Assembly: GCF_035762905.1 (NCBI RefSeq)
Contig: NZ_DASUCC010000135.1
Coordinates: forward strand, 36,430 to 100,429
From: DASYTH01 sp035762905
GTDB lineage: Bacteria > Actinomycetota > Actinomycetes > Mycobacteriales > Pseudonocardiaceae
DNA: 64,000 nucleotides
Direction of reading: 5' to 3'
The position numbers and the translations under genes are program-made. Each line of letters begins with the position of its first letter. The first letter of the stretch is position 1. Below are positions 49,851-57,962 of the stretch, in pieces. The notes beneath the pieces were generated by a model. It was not told where the DNA came from. It searched no databases and was given only the letters and a program-made list of their open reading frames with translations.

Positions 49851-51536
49851 TCAACGGCGCTTGCCGGTGGTCCGGTTCGGCTTGTCGCGCTCGCGCCGGA
49901 CGGTTACCTTGCGTCCCTTGATGGTGCTGCGCCGCAGCGCCGCGATCACCTCGTCGGCGGCGGCCGCGGGCACCTCCACGAGGGAGAAGCGATCGGCGAT
50001 CTCGATCCCACCGATGTCGCGGCCGCGCAGGGTGGACTCGCCGGCTATCGCGCCGACCAGGTCCTGGGGGCGGATCCCGGCGCTGCGACCGACATTGAGA
50101 AAGAGCCGCGTCACGTCGCCGCCCGGTCCACGGCCGCGCCCACCCGTGGTGCGGCGCTGCGATCTGGGGTGCGTCGTCTCGGCGATCTCGGGGATGTCCT
50201 CGTCGTCGGTGGTCACCCCGGTGGCCTCGTGCGCCAGCTTCACCGCCGCGAGTGCCACGTCCATCACGTCGAACTCGTCGGACAACGTCTCCACCACGAC
50301 CCTGAAACGTTCCAGGTCGTCGGCGAGGAGGCTTTCCCGCAGCGCGGCCCGGGTCAGCTCCAGGCGCCGCGCCCGCAGATCGGCGGTCGTCGGCACCTTC
50401 TCGACCGCGATCCGGTGCTTGGTCATCCGCTCGATCGCCTTGAGCATCCGGTGCTCGCGCGGTTCGGCCAGCGTGATCGCAACACCCTGTCGCCCGGCCC
50501 GGCCGACCCGACCGATGCGATGCACGTAGGCCTCGGGTGCCGCGGGAACGTTGTAGTTGATGATGTGGGTGAGCTGTTCGACGTCGAGTCCTCGGGCGGC
50601 CACGTCGGTCGCGATGAGCAGGTCCACGGTGCCACCGCGCAGCCGTTCCATCACCCGATCACGTTGCTCCTGGCTCATCCCTCCGTGCAGCGCTTCGGCG
50701 CGGTAACCCCGGCCGGTCAACGTCTCGGTGATCTGATCGACCTCCTCCCGGGTTCGGCAGAAGACGATCGCGGCCGTGGGTGACTCGACGTCGAGGACCC
50801 GTCCCAGCGCCGCGGGCTTGTGCGCGCGGGCGACCACATAGGCGCTCTGCCGAACCAGCGGGCCCTCATCTCCTGCCGGTGCGGCCCGACCCATCTCGAT
50901 CCGGATCGGGTCACGAAGATGGCGCCGAGCGATCCCATCGACCCGCGCCGGCATGGTCGCCGAGAACAGCACGGTCTGCCGTTCCCGCGGGGTCTGGTCG
51001 AGGATCTCCTCGATGTCTTCGACGAACCCCAGGTCGAGCATCTCGTCCGCCTCGTCCAGCACGACCGTCCGCACCGCGCCGAGAGCGAGTGTCCCCCGGT
51101 TGAGGTGGTCGAGCGCGCGCCCTGGCGTGGCGACCACGACATCGACCCCACGCTGAAGCACCTGCAACTGACGCCCGATCGGCTGCCCACCGTAGATCGG
51201 CAGGACCCGCACCCCGAACTCCCGCCCGTACCGGTGAAACGCCTGCGCGACCTGCACGGCCAGCTCACGGGTCGGCACCAGCACCAAGGCCACCGGCCCG
51301 GTACCCTGCCCGACCTCGGCCAACAACTGCAGCACCGGCAGCGCGAACGCGGCCGTCTTCCCCGTCCCGGTCGCCGCCTGGCCGAGCACGTCCCGCCCGG
51401 CCAGCAGGGGCGGGATCGCCTCCCGCTGGATCGGCGTCGGCTCCTCATAGCCGAGACCGGCCAAGGCCCGCAGCAGCTCAGGCCGCAGGGCAAGATCGGT
51501 GAAGCTCGACCCTTCCCGGGTCGCGCCTACACTCAT
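49851..51536 (-). CDS. DEAD-box ATP-dependent RNA helicase with DbpA-type RNA-binding domain
   Basis: 561 residues, ATG at 51536. Helicase motifs in order: Q motif GYEEPTPIQREAIP, I ATGTGKT, Ia PTRELAVQ, II VLDEADEML, III SAT, IV IVFCRTREE, V ATDVAARGLD, VI HRIGRVGRAGR. Residues ~465-540 form a DbpA/CsdA RNA-binding fold (TRLFLNVGRSAGIRPQDLVGAI). A basic tail RRERDKPNRTTGKRR follows. Similar to DeaD/CsdA proteins that unwind structured RNA in ribosome assembly or cold adaptation. The 307-base upstream gap (51537-51843) holds no gene and may be a long leader, as is common for cold-shock helicases. Confidence 0.95.
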   Translation of the reverse strand: MSVGATREGSSFTDLALRPELLRALAGLGYEEPTPIQREAIPPLLAGRDVLGQAATGTGKTAAFALPVLQLLAEVGQGTGPVALVLVPTRELAVQVAQAFHRYGREFGVRVLPIYGGQPIGRQLQVLQRGVDVVVATPGRALDHLNRGTLALGAVRTVVLDEADEMLDLGFVEDIEEILDQTPRERQTVLFSATMPARVDGIARRHLRDPIRIEMGRAAPAGDEGPLVRQSAYVVARAHKPAALGRVLDVESPTAAIVFCRTREEVDQITETLTGRGYRAEALHGGMSQEQRDRVMERLRGGTVDLLIATDVAARGLDVEQLTHIINYNVPAAPEAYVHRIGRVGRAGRQGVAITLAEPREHRMLKAIERMTKHRIAVEKVPTTADLRARRLELTRAALRESLLADDLERFRVVVETLSDEFDVMDVALAAVKLAHEATGVTTDDEDIPEIAETTHPRSQRRTTGGRGRGPGGDVTRLFLNVGRSAGIRPQDLVGAIAGESTLRGRDIGGIEIADRFSLVEVPAAAADEVIAALRRSTIKGRKVTVRRERDKPNRTTGKRR

Positions 51537-51843
51537 GATCGCCTCCTACCGCACACGCCGATCAACTGTCGCCGGAACATCGGCACCCGGCCAGGCCACC
51601 GGGGCGCGTTGAACAGGCTAGGTCGGCGCCGAGCATGCTGCTGGTCCATAGTGGATGATCGTAATCCCTGGCCCAGCTGCTCATCGCATCGTCGAAGACC
51701 CACCGACAAGATCGGCGCAACGTGATCACGGTGGACGCCGAATATCCGCAACGGTCGCATGACCTACGCCGTGGCCGCCTTCTCATAACCGGACTGGTTC
51801 AAGAGCACATGTCACACATCGCGAAGGAGGTCGAGACTTCGAT

Positions 51844-52224
51844 TCAGGTCACGCTGATCGCGATTCCCACGTCGCTGTCCGCGCCGTGCCGAATCCTTCC
51901 AACGGCAATCATGATCCGGCCGGTCACCGGGAATTTCGACTTGATCAACCGGCGCGCCTTCGCCGCCCCCGTCGTGTCCAACACCCGTGCCCGCCCCTTC
52001 ACCGCAGGCCCGCTCGGCCGCCCGCGCAGGTCACAAGCGGCAAGTTCGACCTCGCCGTTGTTCCGAATCCGTTTGGCCTTTCCGGTGTTCTTCTCGGTCC
52101 AGATGACCAACTCGTCGCCGTCCCTGACCACCCACACCGGCGTCGCCACCGGCGTGCCGTTCCTACGGAATGTCGTGACCAACACGTACTTTCCGGCTGC
52201 CAGCCGGTCCACCTCCGATGCCAT
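51844..52224 (-). CDS. PPOX-class F420-dependent oxidoreductase-like protein
   Basis: 126 residues, ATG at 52224. The split beta-barrel of the flavin/deazaflavin reductase class is suggested by GKYVLVTTFRRNGTPVATPVWVVRDGDELVIWT, then NTGKAKRIRNNGEVELAACDLRGRP and a final helix and strand. Actinobacterial members of this length bind F420 and reduce small molecules; a few bind biliverdin. The specific substrate cannot be told. Upstream (52225-52345) shows no gene and should hold the promoter. Confidence 0.85.
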   Translation of the reverse strand: MASEVDRLAAGKYVLVTTFRRNGTPVATPVWVVRDGDELVIWTEKNTGKAKRIRNNGEVELAACDLRGRPSGPAVKGRARVLDTTGAAKARRLIKSKFPVTGRIMIAVGRIRHGADSDVGIAISVT

Positions 52225-52345
52225 GCCGGCACAATAGCCGCGGCTGTCTGAGAAACCTGAGAATCCCGGCGATGACAGGGACGGGTTCGTCCCCGAGTGG
52301 CCTCACGTCTTGGTCGCCGTTGAGTGGGCGATCGGTGCACGGTGC

Positions 52346-52584
52346 TCAGCCGGTATGTGCGGTTCGGATGAGTTCCACCAGTTCGGTTATGGCGGTGCGG
52401 AGGTGGTCGGGGCGGAGAGGGTTGATGCTGAGCCATCCGCCGTTCGTCGGGTAGGTGGTGACCTGTATGCGACCTTTCAGGGTGTCCAACCAGGATAGTT
52501 CCGTGCCGGCGCGGGTGTCGGTGTGTTGGCGGGTCGGCGTTGTGGCCCCGAGCTGTCCGACCGGACCCGCCGAGTTGGAGATCG
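52346..52584 (-). pseudogene. Possible EspG-like gene remnant
   Basis: Directly after the VanS-like gene the minus strand stays open and gives protein-like sequence: LSWLDTLKGRIQVTTYPTN, GGWLSINPLRPDHLRTAI, TELVELIRTAHTG, with a stop at 52346-52348. The pattern (a GRxxV strand, a Trp-containing strand, then P-x-D-L-helix) resembles the C-terminus of EspG-like ESX secretion proteins. There is no start codon in the frame, so it is either a remnant or the end of a frameshifted gene. Low confidence. Confidence 0.3.
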
Positions 52585-54075
52585 TCAGGCCTGTGGCTGA
52601 TTGTCGTCCCGTCCTGGTGCCGGGATCGTGCGGGGGAGAGTCAGGGTGAAGGCCGCTCCTGCGCCTTCTGCGTTGTGCACGGTGATCCAGCCGCCGTGCA
52701 TCGTCGCGTTTTCCTCTGCGATCGCCAGACCGAGGCCGCTGCCTTCGGTGTAGGCCCGGGCGTGGTCACCCCGGACGAACCGGTCGAAGATCACGGAGGC
52801 GAGATCGGCTGGGACGCCCGGTCCGGAATCGGTGACGGTCACCGTCACCTTCCAGGGGACGGTGCCGTCGATGGCCACGGATACCGGTGGGGCGCCGTGG
52901 TGTTCGGCGTTGACGAGCAGGTTGCGCACGATGGTGTGCACCCGGCGGGCATCTCCCTGCATCGTCGTCTCGCCGGCGGAAGCGAGGGTGACCTCGGCGC
53001 TGGTCGAGACCAATCCGGCGGCATCGGTCACCAGTTCCGCGAGATCGATGGGTTCGGGCCGGAACTCAGCCACCCCCGCGTCGATGCGGGAGATCTCGAG
53101 CAGGTCCTCGACCAGGATGCTGAGCCTGCGGACCTGGGTGCCGAGCAACTCGACCGAACGGGTCCGATCATGGTGGTCGGGGCTGTCGAGGCTGTCGGTG
53201 AGCGCGACGAGCGAGGCCAGCGGCGTGCGCAGATCATGGGCGACGTCGGCGACGAAACGGCGCTGCTGGGCGTCTTTGCGGCGAAGTTCGGCGATGGACT
53301 CGCCCAGCCGGCCGGCCATGGTGTTGAAGGAACTGGCGAGTTCGGCGACTTCGTCCTGGCCGTGCACCGGCAGTCTGGTGTCGAGTGCGCCCGTGCCGAG
53401 CGCCCTGGCAGCCGAGGCCGCGGTCCGGATCGGGCGCTGGATGCGCCGGGCGGCCAGCAGCGCGATCGCGGCTGCGATGGAAGCGACCACGAGGGTGGCC
53501 ACGGCGAGCTGGGTGCGGAGGTTGGCGACCTCGCGGTCCAGTGCACCGGTGCTGTAGAACTCCGCAAGCACGATGTTGGGGGTGATCGTCCCGGCCACCA
53601 CGAGGTAGGAGCCGTCGTCTCCTTCGTAGCTGTAGGTGATCGCTCGGCCGTTCGCGCTGTTCGCCTGCTCGATCCGATCGGCCGGGAGTTGGCCGACGCG
53701 CGAGCCGGTGTTGCCGGCGACCGGGACGTACCTGCCGTCTCGCAGAACGGATGCGCCTTGGCTGAGGTCGACCAGTGCCCAGGTGATGCCGAGCCGTCCC
53801 CTCATGTAGCTCGCCGTGGACCTGACCTCGGTAGGCGGCCCCGGGGAGGCCTGGTCCAACATGGGCGGTCCCGGGGGGCCCTGGTCCAACGTGGGGTACT
53901 GGGCGGCCTGCCGGGCATCGGACCGGAACCCGAGGGTCGCCGAGGTGACGAACCGGTCCCTGGCCGAGTTGGCCTGCAGGAAGTAGACCACGACAGCCAG
54001 CACGGCCGACGCGCCGACGGTGACCAGGACGACCGTGATGGCGATCTTGGTGCTCAGGCCGAAGCGCCACCTCAC
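52585..54075 (-). CDS. Membrane sensor histidine kinase, VanS-like position
   Basis: 496 residues from the GTG at 54075, which overlaps the stop of the regulator gene (GTGA). First membrane helix ~9-31 (TKIAITVVLVTVGASAVLAV), an outside domain of ~165 residues, second helix ~196-218, then HAMP (RRIQRPIRTAASAARALG). HisKA has His280 in VAHDLRTPLASL; the ATPase has NLLVNAEHHG, DSGPGVP and GSGLGLAIAEENA. The outside domain contains a 10-residue direct duplication (LDQGPPGPPM and LDQASPGPPT). The neighbouring wall-precursor genes suggest cell-wall stress sensing, an inference from context. Confidence 0.92.
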   Translation of the reverse strand: MRWRFGLSTKIAITVVLVTVGASAVLAVVVYFLQANSARDRFVTSATLGFRSDARQAAQYPTLDQGPPGPPMLDQASPGPPTEVRSTASYMRGRLGITWALVDLSQGASVLRDGRYVPVAGNTGSRVGQLPADRIEQANSANGRAITYSYEGDDGSYLVVAGTITPNIVLAEFYSTGALDREVANLRTQLAVATLVVASIAAAIALLAARRIQRPIRTAASAARALGTGALDTRLPVHGQDEVAELASSFNTMAGRLGESIAELRRKDAQQRRFVADVAHDLRTPLASLVALTDSLDSPDHHDRTRSVELLGTQVRRLSILVEDLLEISRIDAGVAEFRPEPIDLAELVTDAAGLVSTSAEVTLASAGETTMQGDARRVHTIVRNLLVNAEHHGAPPVSVAIDGTVPWKVTVTVTDSGPGVPADLASVIFDRFVRGDHARAYTEGSGLGLAIAEENATMHGGWITVHNAEGAGAAFTLTLPRTIPAPGRDDNQPQA

Positions 54076-54767
54076 GGTTTGACCATCCGGTAGCCGAGTC
54101 CCCGCACGGTGCGCAGCAAGGCCGGGTTGGCCGGGTCCGGTTCGATCTTCGCCCGCAGCCTGGCCACGGCGGCGTCCACCAGCCGGGAGTCGCCGCTGTA
54201 GCCGTAGTCCCACACCCGCTGCAGCAGCGTCCGACGGCTCAGCACCTGGCCGAGGTGATCGGTGAACTCGAACAGCAGCCGCAACTCCGTCGGTGTGAGG
54301 TGTACCTCCGTTCCCCGATTGGTCACCACGCAGGCCGCACGGTCGACGCCGAGATCGCCGATGGTGAGCACCGGCGAGGAAAGCTCGGCCGGCGTAGCGG
54401 GCAGGGCCCGGCGCAGGACGGTCTTCACCCGGGCGTCCAGGACCCGAGGCTGGACCGGCTTGACCACGTAGTCGTCTGCGCCGCCCTCCAGCCCGGCGAC
54501 CACGTCGATCGGATCGCCGCGCGCCGTGAGCAGGATCACCGGGGTGGTGTCGCGGGCGCGGATCCGGCGGCACACCTCGAAACCGTCGATGCCGGGCAAC
54601 ATCACATCGAGGAGCACGAGGTCCGCGGCGATTCCGTGGTCGTACAACGATGTCAGGGCCTGCTCACCGTCGCCGGTCACGGTGACGGAGTGCCCGAGAT
54701 CACGCAGTGCGCGGGACAGCACCTCGGCCAGCACGGCGTCGTCCTCGACCAACAGCAGGTGGGACAC
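54072..54767 (-). CDS. OmpR-family response regulator, VanR-like position
   Basis: 231 residues from GTG 54767, AAGGAG 10 bases upstream. Receiver: LLLVEDDAVLAEVLSRALRDLG, Asp54 in VLLDVMLPGIDGFEV, Thr/Ala in ILLTARGD and Lys in DDYVVKPVQP. Winged helix: VHLTPTELRLLFEFTDHLGQVLSRRTLLQRVWDYGYSGDSRLVDAAVARLRAKIE, ending TVRGLGYRMVKP. Forms a two-gene operon with the kinase. A direct repeat GCAATCGGCGCAATCGG lies in the leader about 40 bases before the start. Probable regulator of the M15, racemase and ligase genes via the repeats at 55561-55639. Confidence 0.93.
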   Translation of the reverse strand: MSHLLLVEDDAVLAEVLSRALRDLGHSVTVTGDGEQALTSLYDHGIAADLVLLDVMLPGIDGFEVCRRIRARDTTPVILLTARGDPIDVVAGLEGGADDYVVKPVQPRVLDARVKTVLRRALPATPAELSSPVLTIGDLGVDRAACVVTNRGTEVHLTPTELRLLFEFTDHLGQVLSRRTLLQRVWDYGYSGDSRLVDAAVARLRAKIEPDPANPALLRTVRGLGYRMVKP

Positions 54768-54894
54768 CGGTATGTCTCCTTACTCCGGCGATGTCCGGCC
54801 GAAACCGATTGCGCCGATTGCCCATGAGACCGAGTGTAAGCCGACTTCGGTACGGGTCCTGACCTGCGCGAACCGCCTGGTTTCGGCCCGTTTG

Positions 54895-55497
54895 TCAGCT
54901 ACCGGCACCGTGGGTCGAATGATGTGCCGGTGCCGCGCCGGGGTGGGCTCGGCGGAGCGGCGGCCGTCCGCCGCTGTCCGGGATGTACTCGAAGTGCCAC
55001 CATTCGTTGTCGTATGTCCGATGGAGATCGTGGTTCGCGCCGTGCCGTTCCAGCCATCGCGCTCCGGCGTACGGCCGGATGTCCAGCGCTGTTCCCCGGA
55101 CGTGGCTGGATTCTTCCGGCGGCAGGACGCGTCTGCGCGCCGCCGATACGGAGCCGGTGTGCCGGATTTCCGCGGAGTACAGCCGGAATTGCTCGCCGGC
55201 GTCGCGGTGTCCTGAGGTGACGCCGATCAGCTGGCCGTCGCGCCAGAACGCCACCGTGCGGGCGGCGGTGAAGGCCGCCCGAGTTCCGGGCGTGAGCCCA
55301 TCGAGGTTCTCCCGGGGGAACCGCAGGCCGAGGGCCCACTGACAGGCCAGGTACCTGGCGCGTCCGGGCGCGCGGAGCGCGGCGACCGGAAACAACAGCA
55401 CGGCAAGGACGAACGTGGCCGCGTGCAGGAGCCGGTCCCGATACCCGTCCGGGACCGCCCGGGGCGGCGCGATGATGGCCGAGGTCGATTCGCTCAT
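54895..55497 (-). CDS. M15-family D,D-peptidase, VanY/VanX-like, membrane-anchored
   Basis: 200 residues from the ATG at 55497. A membrane anchor is visible at ~24-45 (LLHAATFVLAVLLFPVAALRA). The zinc site and active site follow the M15 pattern: HVRGTALDI (HxxGxxxD in SSHVRG) and EWWHFEY (ExxH), with GQLIGVTSGHRDAGEQFRLYS before. Such enzymes trim D-Ala from peptidoglycan precursors or stems (VanY carboxypeptidase) or cut D-Ala-D-Ala (VanX). The final ~25 residues are Pro/Ala/His-rich. Divergent from the alanine racemase gene. Confidence 0.9.
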   Translation of the reverse strand: MSESTSAIIAPPRAVPDGYRDRLLHAATFVLAVLLFPVAALRAPGRARYLACQWALGLRFPRENLDGLTPGTRAAFTAARTVAFWRDGQLIGVTSGHRDAGEQFRLYSAEIRHTGSVSAARRRVLPPEESSHVRGTALDIRPYAGARWLERHGANHDLHRTYDNEWWHFEYIPDSGGRPPLRRAHPGAAPAHHSTHGAGS

Positions 55498-55560
55498 GCC
55501 GTCGAGGTTCGGTGTCGTGGGTGCCGACGGTGTCGGGCTTCGATGACCGGTTCTCGACAG

Positions 55561-55639
55561 CGTGTGACAGTTCTGTGCCGACGGTGAGGTCCGCCACACG
55601 CGGCCGGCCTGGTGGTCGTTGTCGCGGAACTGTCACACG
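55561..55639. promoter_or_regulatory. 13-bp inverted repeats in the divergent van-like promoter
   Basis: CGTGTGACAGTTC (55561-55573) and GAACTGTCACACG (55627-55639) are perfect inverted copies 53 bases apart in the 243-base gap between the M15 and racemase genes. Each gene therefore has the same element GAACTGTCACACG pointing towards it (64 and 102 bases before the starts), as expected if one regulator turns on both. Confidence 0.7.
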
Positions 55640-55740
55640 ATCATCGCGCCACGCGGACATCGACCGAGCACGGTGAGGCCCATGCGAAGACGTGCTCCGC
55701 TGATCGGTGCCGCCCTCGTGCCGCAAGCACGGGTGTCGGC

Positions 55741-56868
55741 GTGACCGCGCCGGTGACCGGCATCAGGCGGGCGTGCGCCCCGGTCCACGAGGCGACCTTG
55801 GCGATCGACCTGTCCGCCGTCGCCGCCAACACCCGCCGGTTCGCCAAGGCCACGCGCGGGGAGCTGATGGCGGTGGTGAAGGCCGACGGGTTCGGGCACG
55901 GACTGGCCGACGTGGCCAGGACCGCGCTCGACAACGGCGCGACGTGGCTCGGGGTCACGTCGATCGCGGAGGCCGTCGCCGTGCGCGCCGCGGGCCTGGG
56001 CGCGCCGGTGTTGAGCTGGCTGAACCCGGTGGATGGCGACGTGGAGACCGCCTGCCGGCATCGGGTCGATCTGGCCGTGCCGAGCGTTCGCCATCTCGCG
56101 GCCGTCGTCGAAGCCGGGCACCTGGTCCGGATCCACCTTCAGCTCGACACGGGGATGGCCCGCGACGGCGCCGCCCCGGACGAATGGCTCGAACTCATGG
56201 CCGCCGCCCGGCGAGCCGAGGCCGCCGGGCGGGTCACGGTCGTGGGTGTGATGGGACACCTGGCCATGGCCCACGATCCGGGGCACCCGGCGAACACGAT
56301 GGGACGGCACGCGTTGCTGCGTGGGGTCGAACTGGCCAGGCGGGCCGGGCTGCGCCCCTCGGTGCGCCACCTGGCCGCCACCGCCGCCACGCTGACCGAC
56401 CCCGGCACGCACCTGGACCTGGTCCGGATCGGCGTCGGACTGGTGGGCATCGATCCGTCCGGCAGCACGCGCCTGCGGTCCGCACTGCGGCTCACGGCGC
56501 CCATCGTCCAGGTGCGACGGGTGTCCGCCGGGGTCGGGATCGGGTATGGGCACACCCACGTGACCGACCGTGCGACCAACCTGGGGTTGCTGCCGATCGG
56601 CTACGCCGATGGCCTGCCGCGCGCCGCGTCCGGCCGGGCGGAGGTCATGGTGGCCGGTCGGCGTCGCCCGGTCGTCGGGGTGATCTCGATGGACCAGGCC
56701 GTGGTGGACCTGGGGGACGAGCCGGTCGATCCGGGCACCGCCGCGGTGGTGTTCGGTCCGGGTGACGGCGGTGAGCCGACCGTCGACGACTGGGCGGGCT
56801 GGGCGGGCACCATCCCGCACGAGATCGTGACTCGGATCGGTCCCCGCGTGCGGCGGAGCGTCCGGTGA
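55741..56868 (+). CDS. Alanine racemase (PLP-dependent)
   Basis: About 375 residues from GTG 55741 (several in-frame GTGs nearby). PLP Lys47 lies in AVVKADGFGHG, and the opposite-face catalytic Tyr269 in GIGYGHTH. Other family marks: IHLQLDTGMARDG, VVGVMGHLAMAHDP, RIGVGLVGIDP, and GVISMDQAVVDLGD. It interconverts L- and D-alanine (or serine in VanT-like forms) to supply D-residues for peptidoglycan. No membrane domain, unlike VanT. The ligase gene starts 4 bases before its stop, so the two are coupled. Not necessarily the housekeeping racemase; the TCS neighbours suggest an inducible copy. Confidence 0.94.
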   Translation: MTAPVTGIRRACAPVHEATLAIDLSAVAANTRRFAKATRGELMAVVKADGFGHGLADVARTALDNGATWLGVTSIAEAVAVRAAGLGAPVLSWLNPVDGDVETACRHRVDLAVPSVRHLAAVVEAGHLVRIHLQLDTGMARDGAAPDEWLELMAAARRAEAAGRVTVVGVMGHLAMAHDPGHPANTMGRHALLRGVELARRAGLRPSVRHLAATAATLTDPGTHLDLVRIGVGLVGIDPSGSTRLRSALRLTAPIVQVRRVSAGVGIGYGHTHVTDRATNLGLLPIGYADGLPRAASGRAEVMVAGRRRPVVGVISMDQAVVDLGDEPVDPGTAAVVFGPGDGGEPTVDDWAGWAGTIPHEIVTRIGPRVRRSVR

Positions 56869-57962
56869 GTGGGCGACTCCGGGTGGCCGTGATCGGCGGC
56901 GGGCAGAACTGTGAGCACGACGTCTCGCTCGCCTCCGCGGCCTCGGTACGCGCCGCGCTCGACCCGGCCCGGTACGAGGCGGTGGCGTTGACCATCCGCC
57001 GCGACGGCAGGTGGCTGGGCCCGGACGAGCGGCCGCTCGGCTCAACGACGACCGACAGCCTCGCTGCCGCGCTCGCGGTGCTGGCCGAGTGCGACCTGGT
57101 GCTGCCTCTGGTGCACGGCCCCCGAGGTGAGGACGGGACCCTCGCGGCATTGTGCGAGCTGGCGGGCATCCCGTGCGTCGGGGCGCCGGTGCGCGCCGGT
57201 GCTCTCGCGATGGACAAGTGGGCTACCAAGCTGGTGGCCGAGGCCGTCGGGGTGCGCACCGCGCCGGGCAGGCTGGTCACCGGGGCCGACCTGCCGACCG
57301 TGGTCTTCGACGGGCCGGTGGTGGTCAAGCCGGCCGCCGCGGGGTCGAGCTTCGGAGTGCGCCTGGTCGGCAGCAAGGAGGAGCTCCAACCGGCACTGCG
57401 GGCGGCGCTGGTCCTTGACGACCGGGTGCTGCTGGAGCAGGTGGTGGTCGGCCGGGAGATCGACGTCGCGGTGCTCGACGACCCGGACGGCGGGCGCCGG
57501 GTGGGGCCGCCGCTGGAAATCCGCGTCGACGGCGGCCTGTTCGACACCGCGACCAAGTACGACGGAAGCGCCACCTTCGTGATCCCGGCGGAGCTGTCCG
57601 AAACCGAGGCCGCAACGCTGACCGACTCGGCCCTGCGGGTGTACGACGCGCTCGGCTGCCGCGGCATCGCGAGGATCGACTTCTTCCTGACCCCGGACGG
57701 GCTGGTGCTCAACGAGGTCAACACGATGCCGGGGATGACCGCCGAGTCCCAGGTGCCCAAGATGTTCGCCGCCGACGGGCTGACCTACCCGGAGTTCCTG
57801 GACCGGCTCATCCGGTCGGTGCCGGTCAGCCGGGGCCGGGTCAGAGCAGGTCGGCGAGCAGGGTGGCGGCGCGGGTGGCGCCGGTGGTTTCGACGGGGTG
57901 GTAGTCGATGGGGCGGTGCAGTTCTTCGGCGATCGCGGCGGCAAGGGCGTCCGGCTCGATGA
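56865..57962 (+). CDS. D-alanine--D-alanine ligase family enzyme
   Basis: 365 residues from GTG 56865. ATP-grasp ligase: GGGQNCEHDVSLASA (Glu that contacts the first D-Ala), LPLVHGPRGEDGTLAALCE, the SSFGV motif, LLEQVVVGREIDVAVLDD, and FLTPDGLVLNEVNTMPGMT near the end. In the omega-loop region it reads ATKYDGSATFVIPAEL; the Lys-Tyr pair resembles D-Ala-D-Ala ligases rather than the His of D-Ala-D-Lac VanA types. The expected end is near residue 322; about 40 Arg/Gly/Trp-rich residues follow that are the complement of the convergent gene (122-base overlap), so the natural stop is probably missing or shifted. Confidence 0.92.
   Translation: MSGRLRVAVIGGGQNCEHDVSLASAASVRAALDPARYEAVALTIRRDGRWLGPDERPLGSTTTDSLAAALAVLAECDLVLPLVHGPRGEDGTLAALCELAGIPCVGAPVRAGALAMDKWATKLVAEAVGVRTAPGRLVTGADLPTVVFDGPVVVKPAAAGSSFGVRLVGSKEELQPALRAALVLDDRVLLEQVVVGREIDVAVLDDPDGGRRVGPPLEIRVDGGLFDTATKYDGSATFVIPAELSETEAATLTDSALRVYDALGCRGIARIDFFLTPDGLVLNEVNTMPGMTAESQVPKMFAADGLTYPEFLDRLIRSVPVSRGRVRAGRRAGWRRGWRRWFRRGGSRWGGAVLRRSRRQGRPAR

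Noticed and set aside
48484..49854. 456-residue minus-strand open frame across plsC
   Set aside because: Only its last ~60 residues are protein-like, and those belong to the frameshifted gene at 48209-48914; the rest is plsC in the wrong frame.
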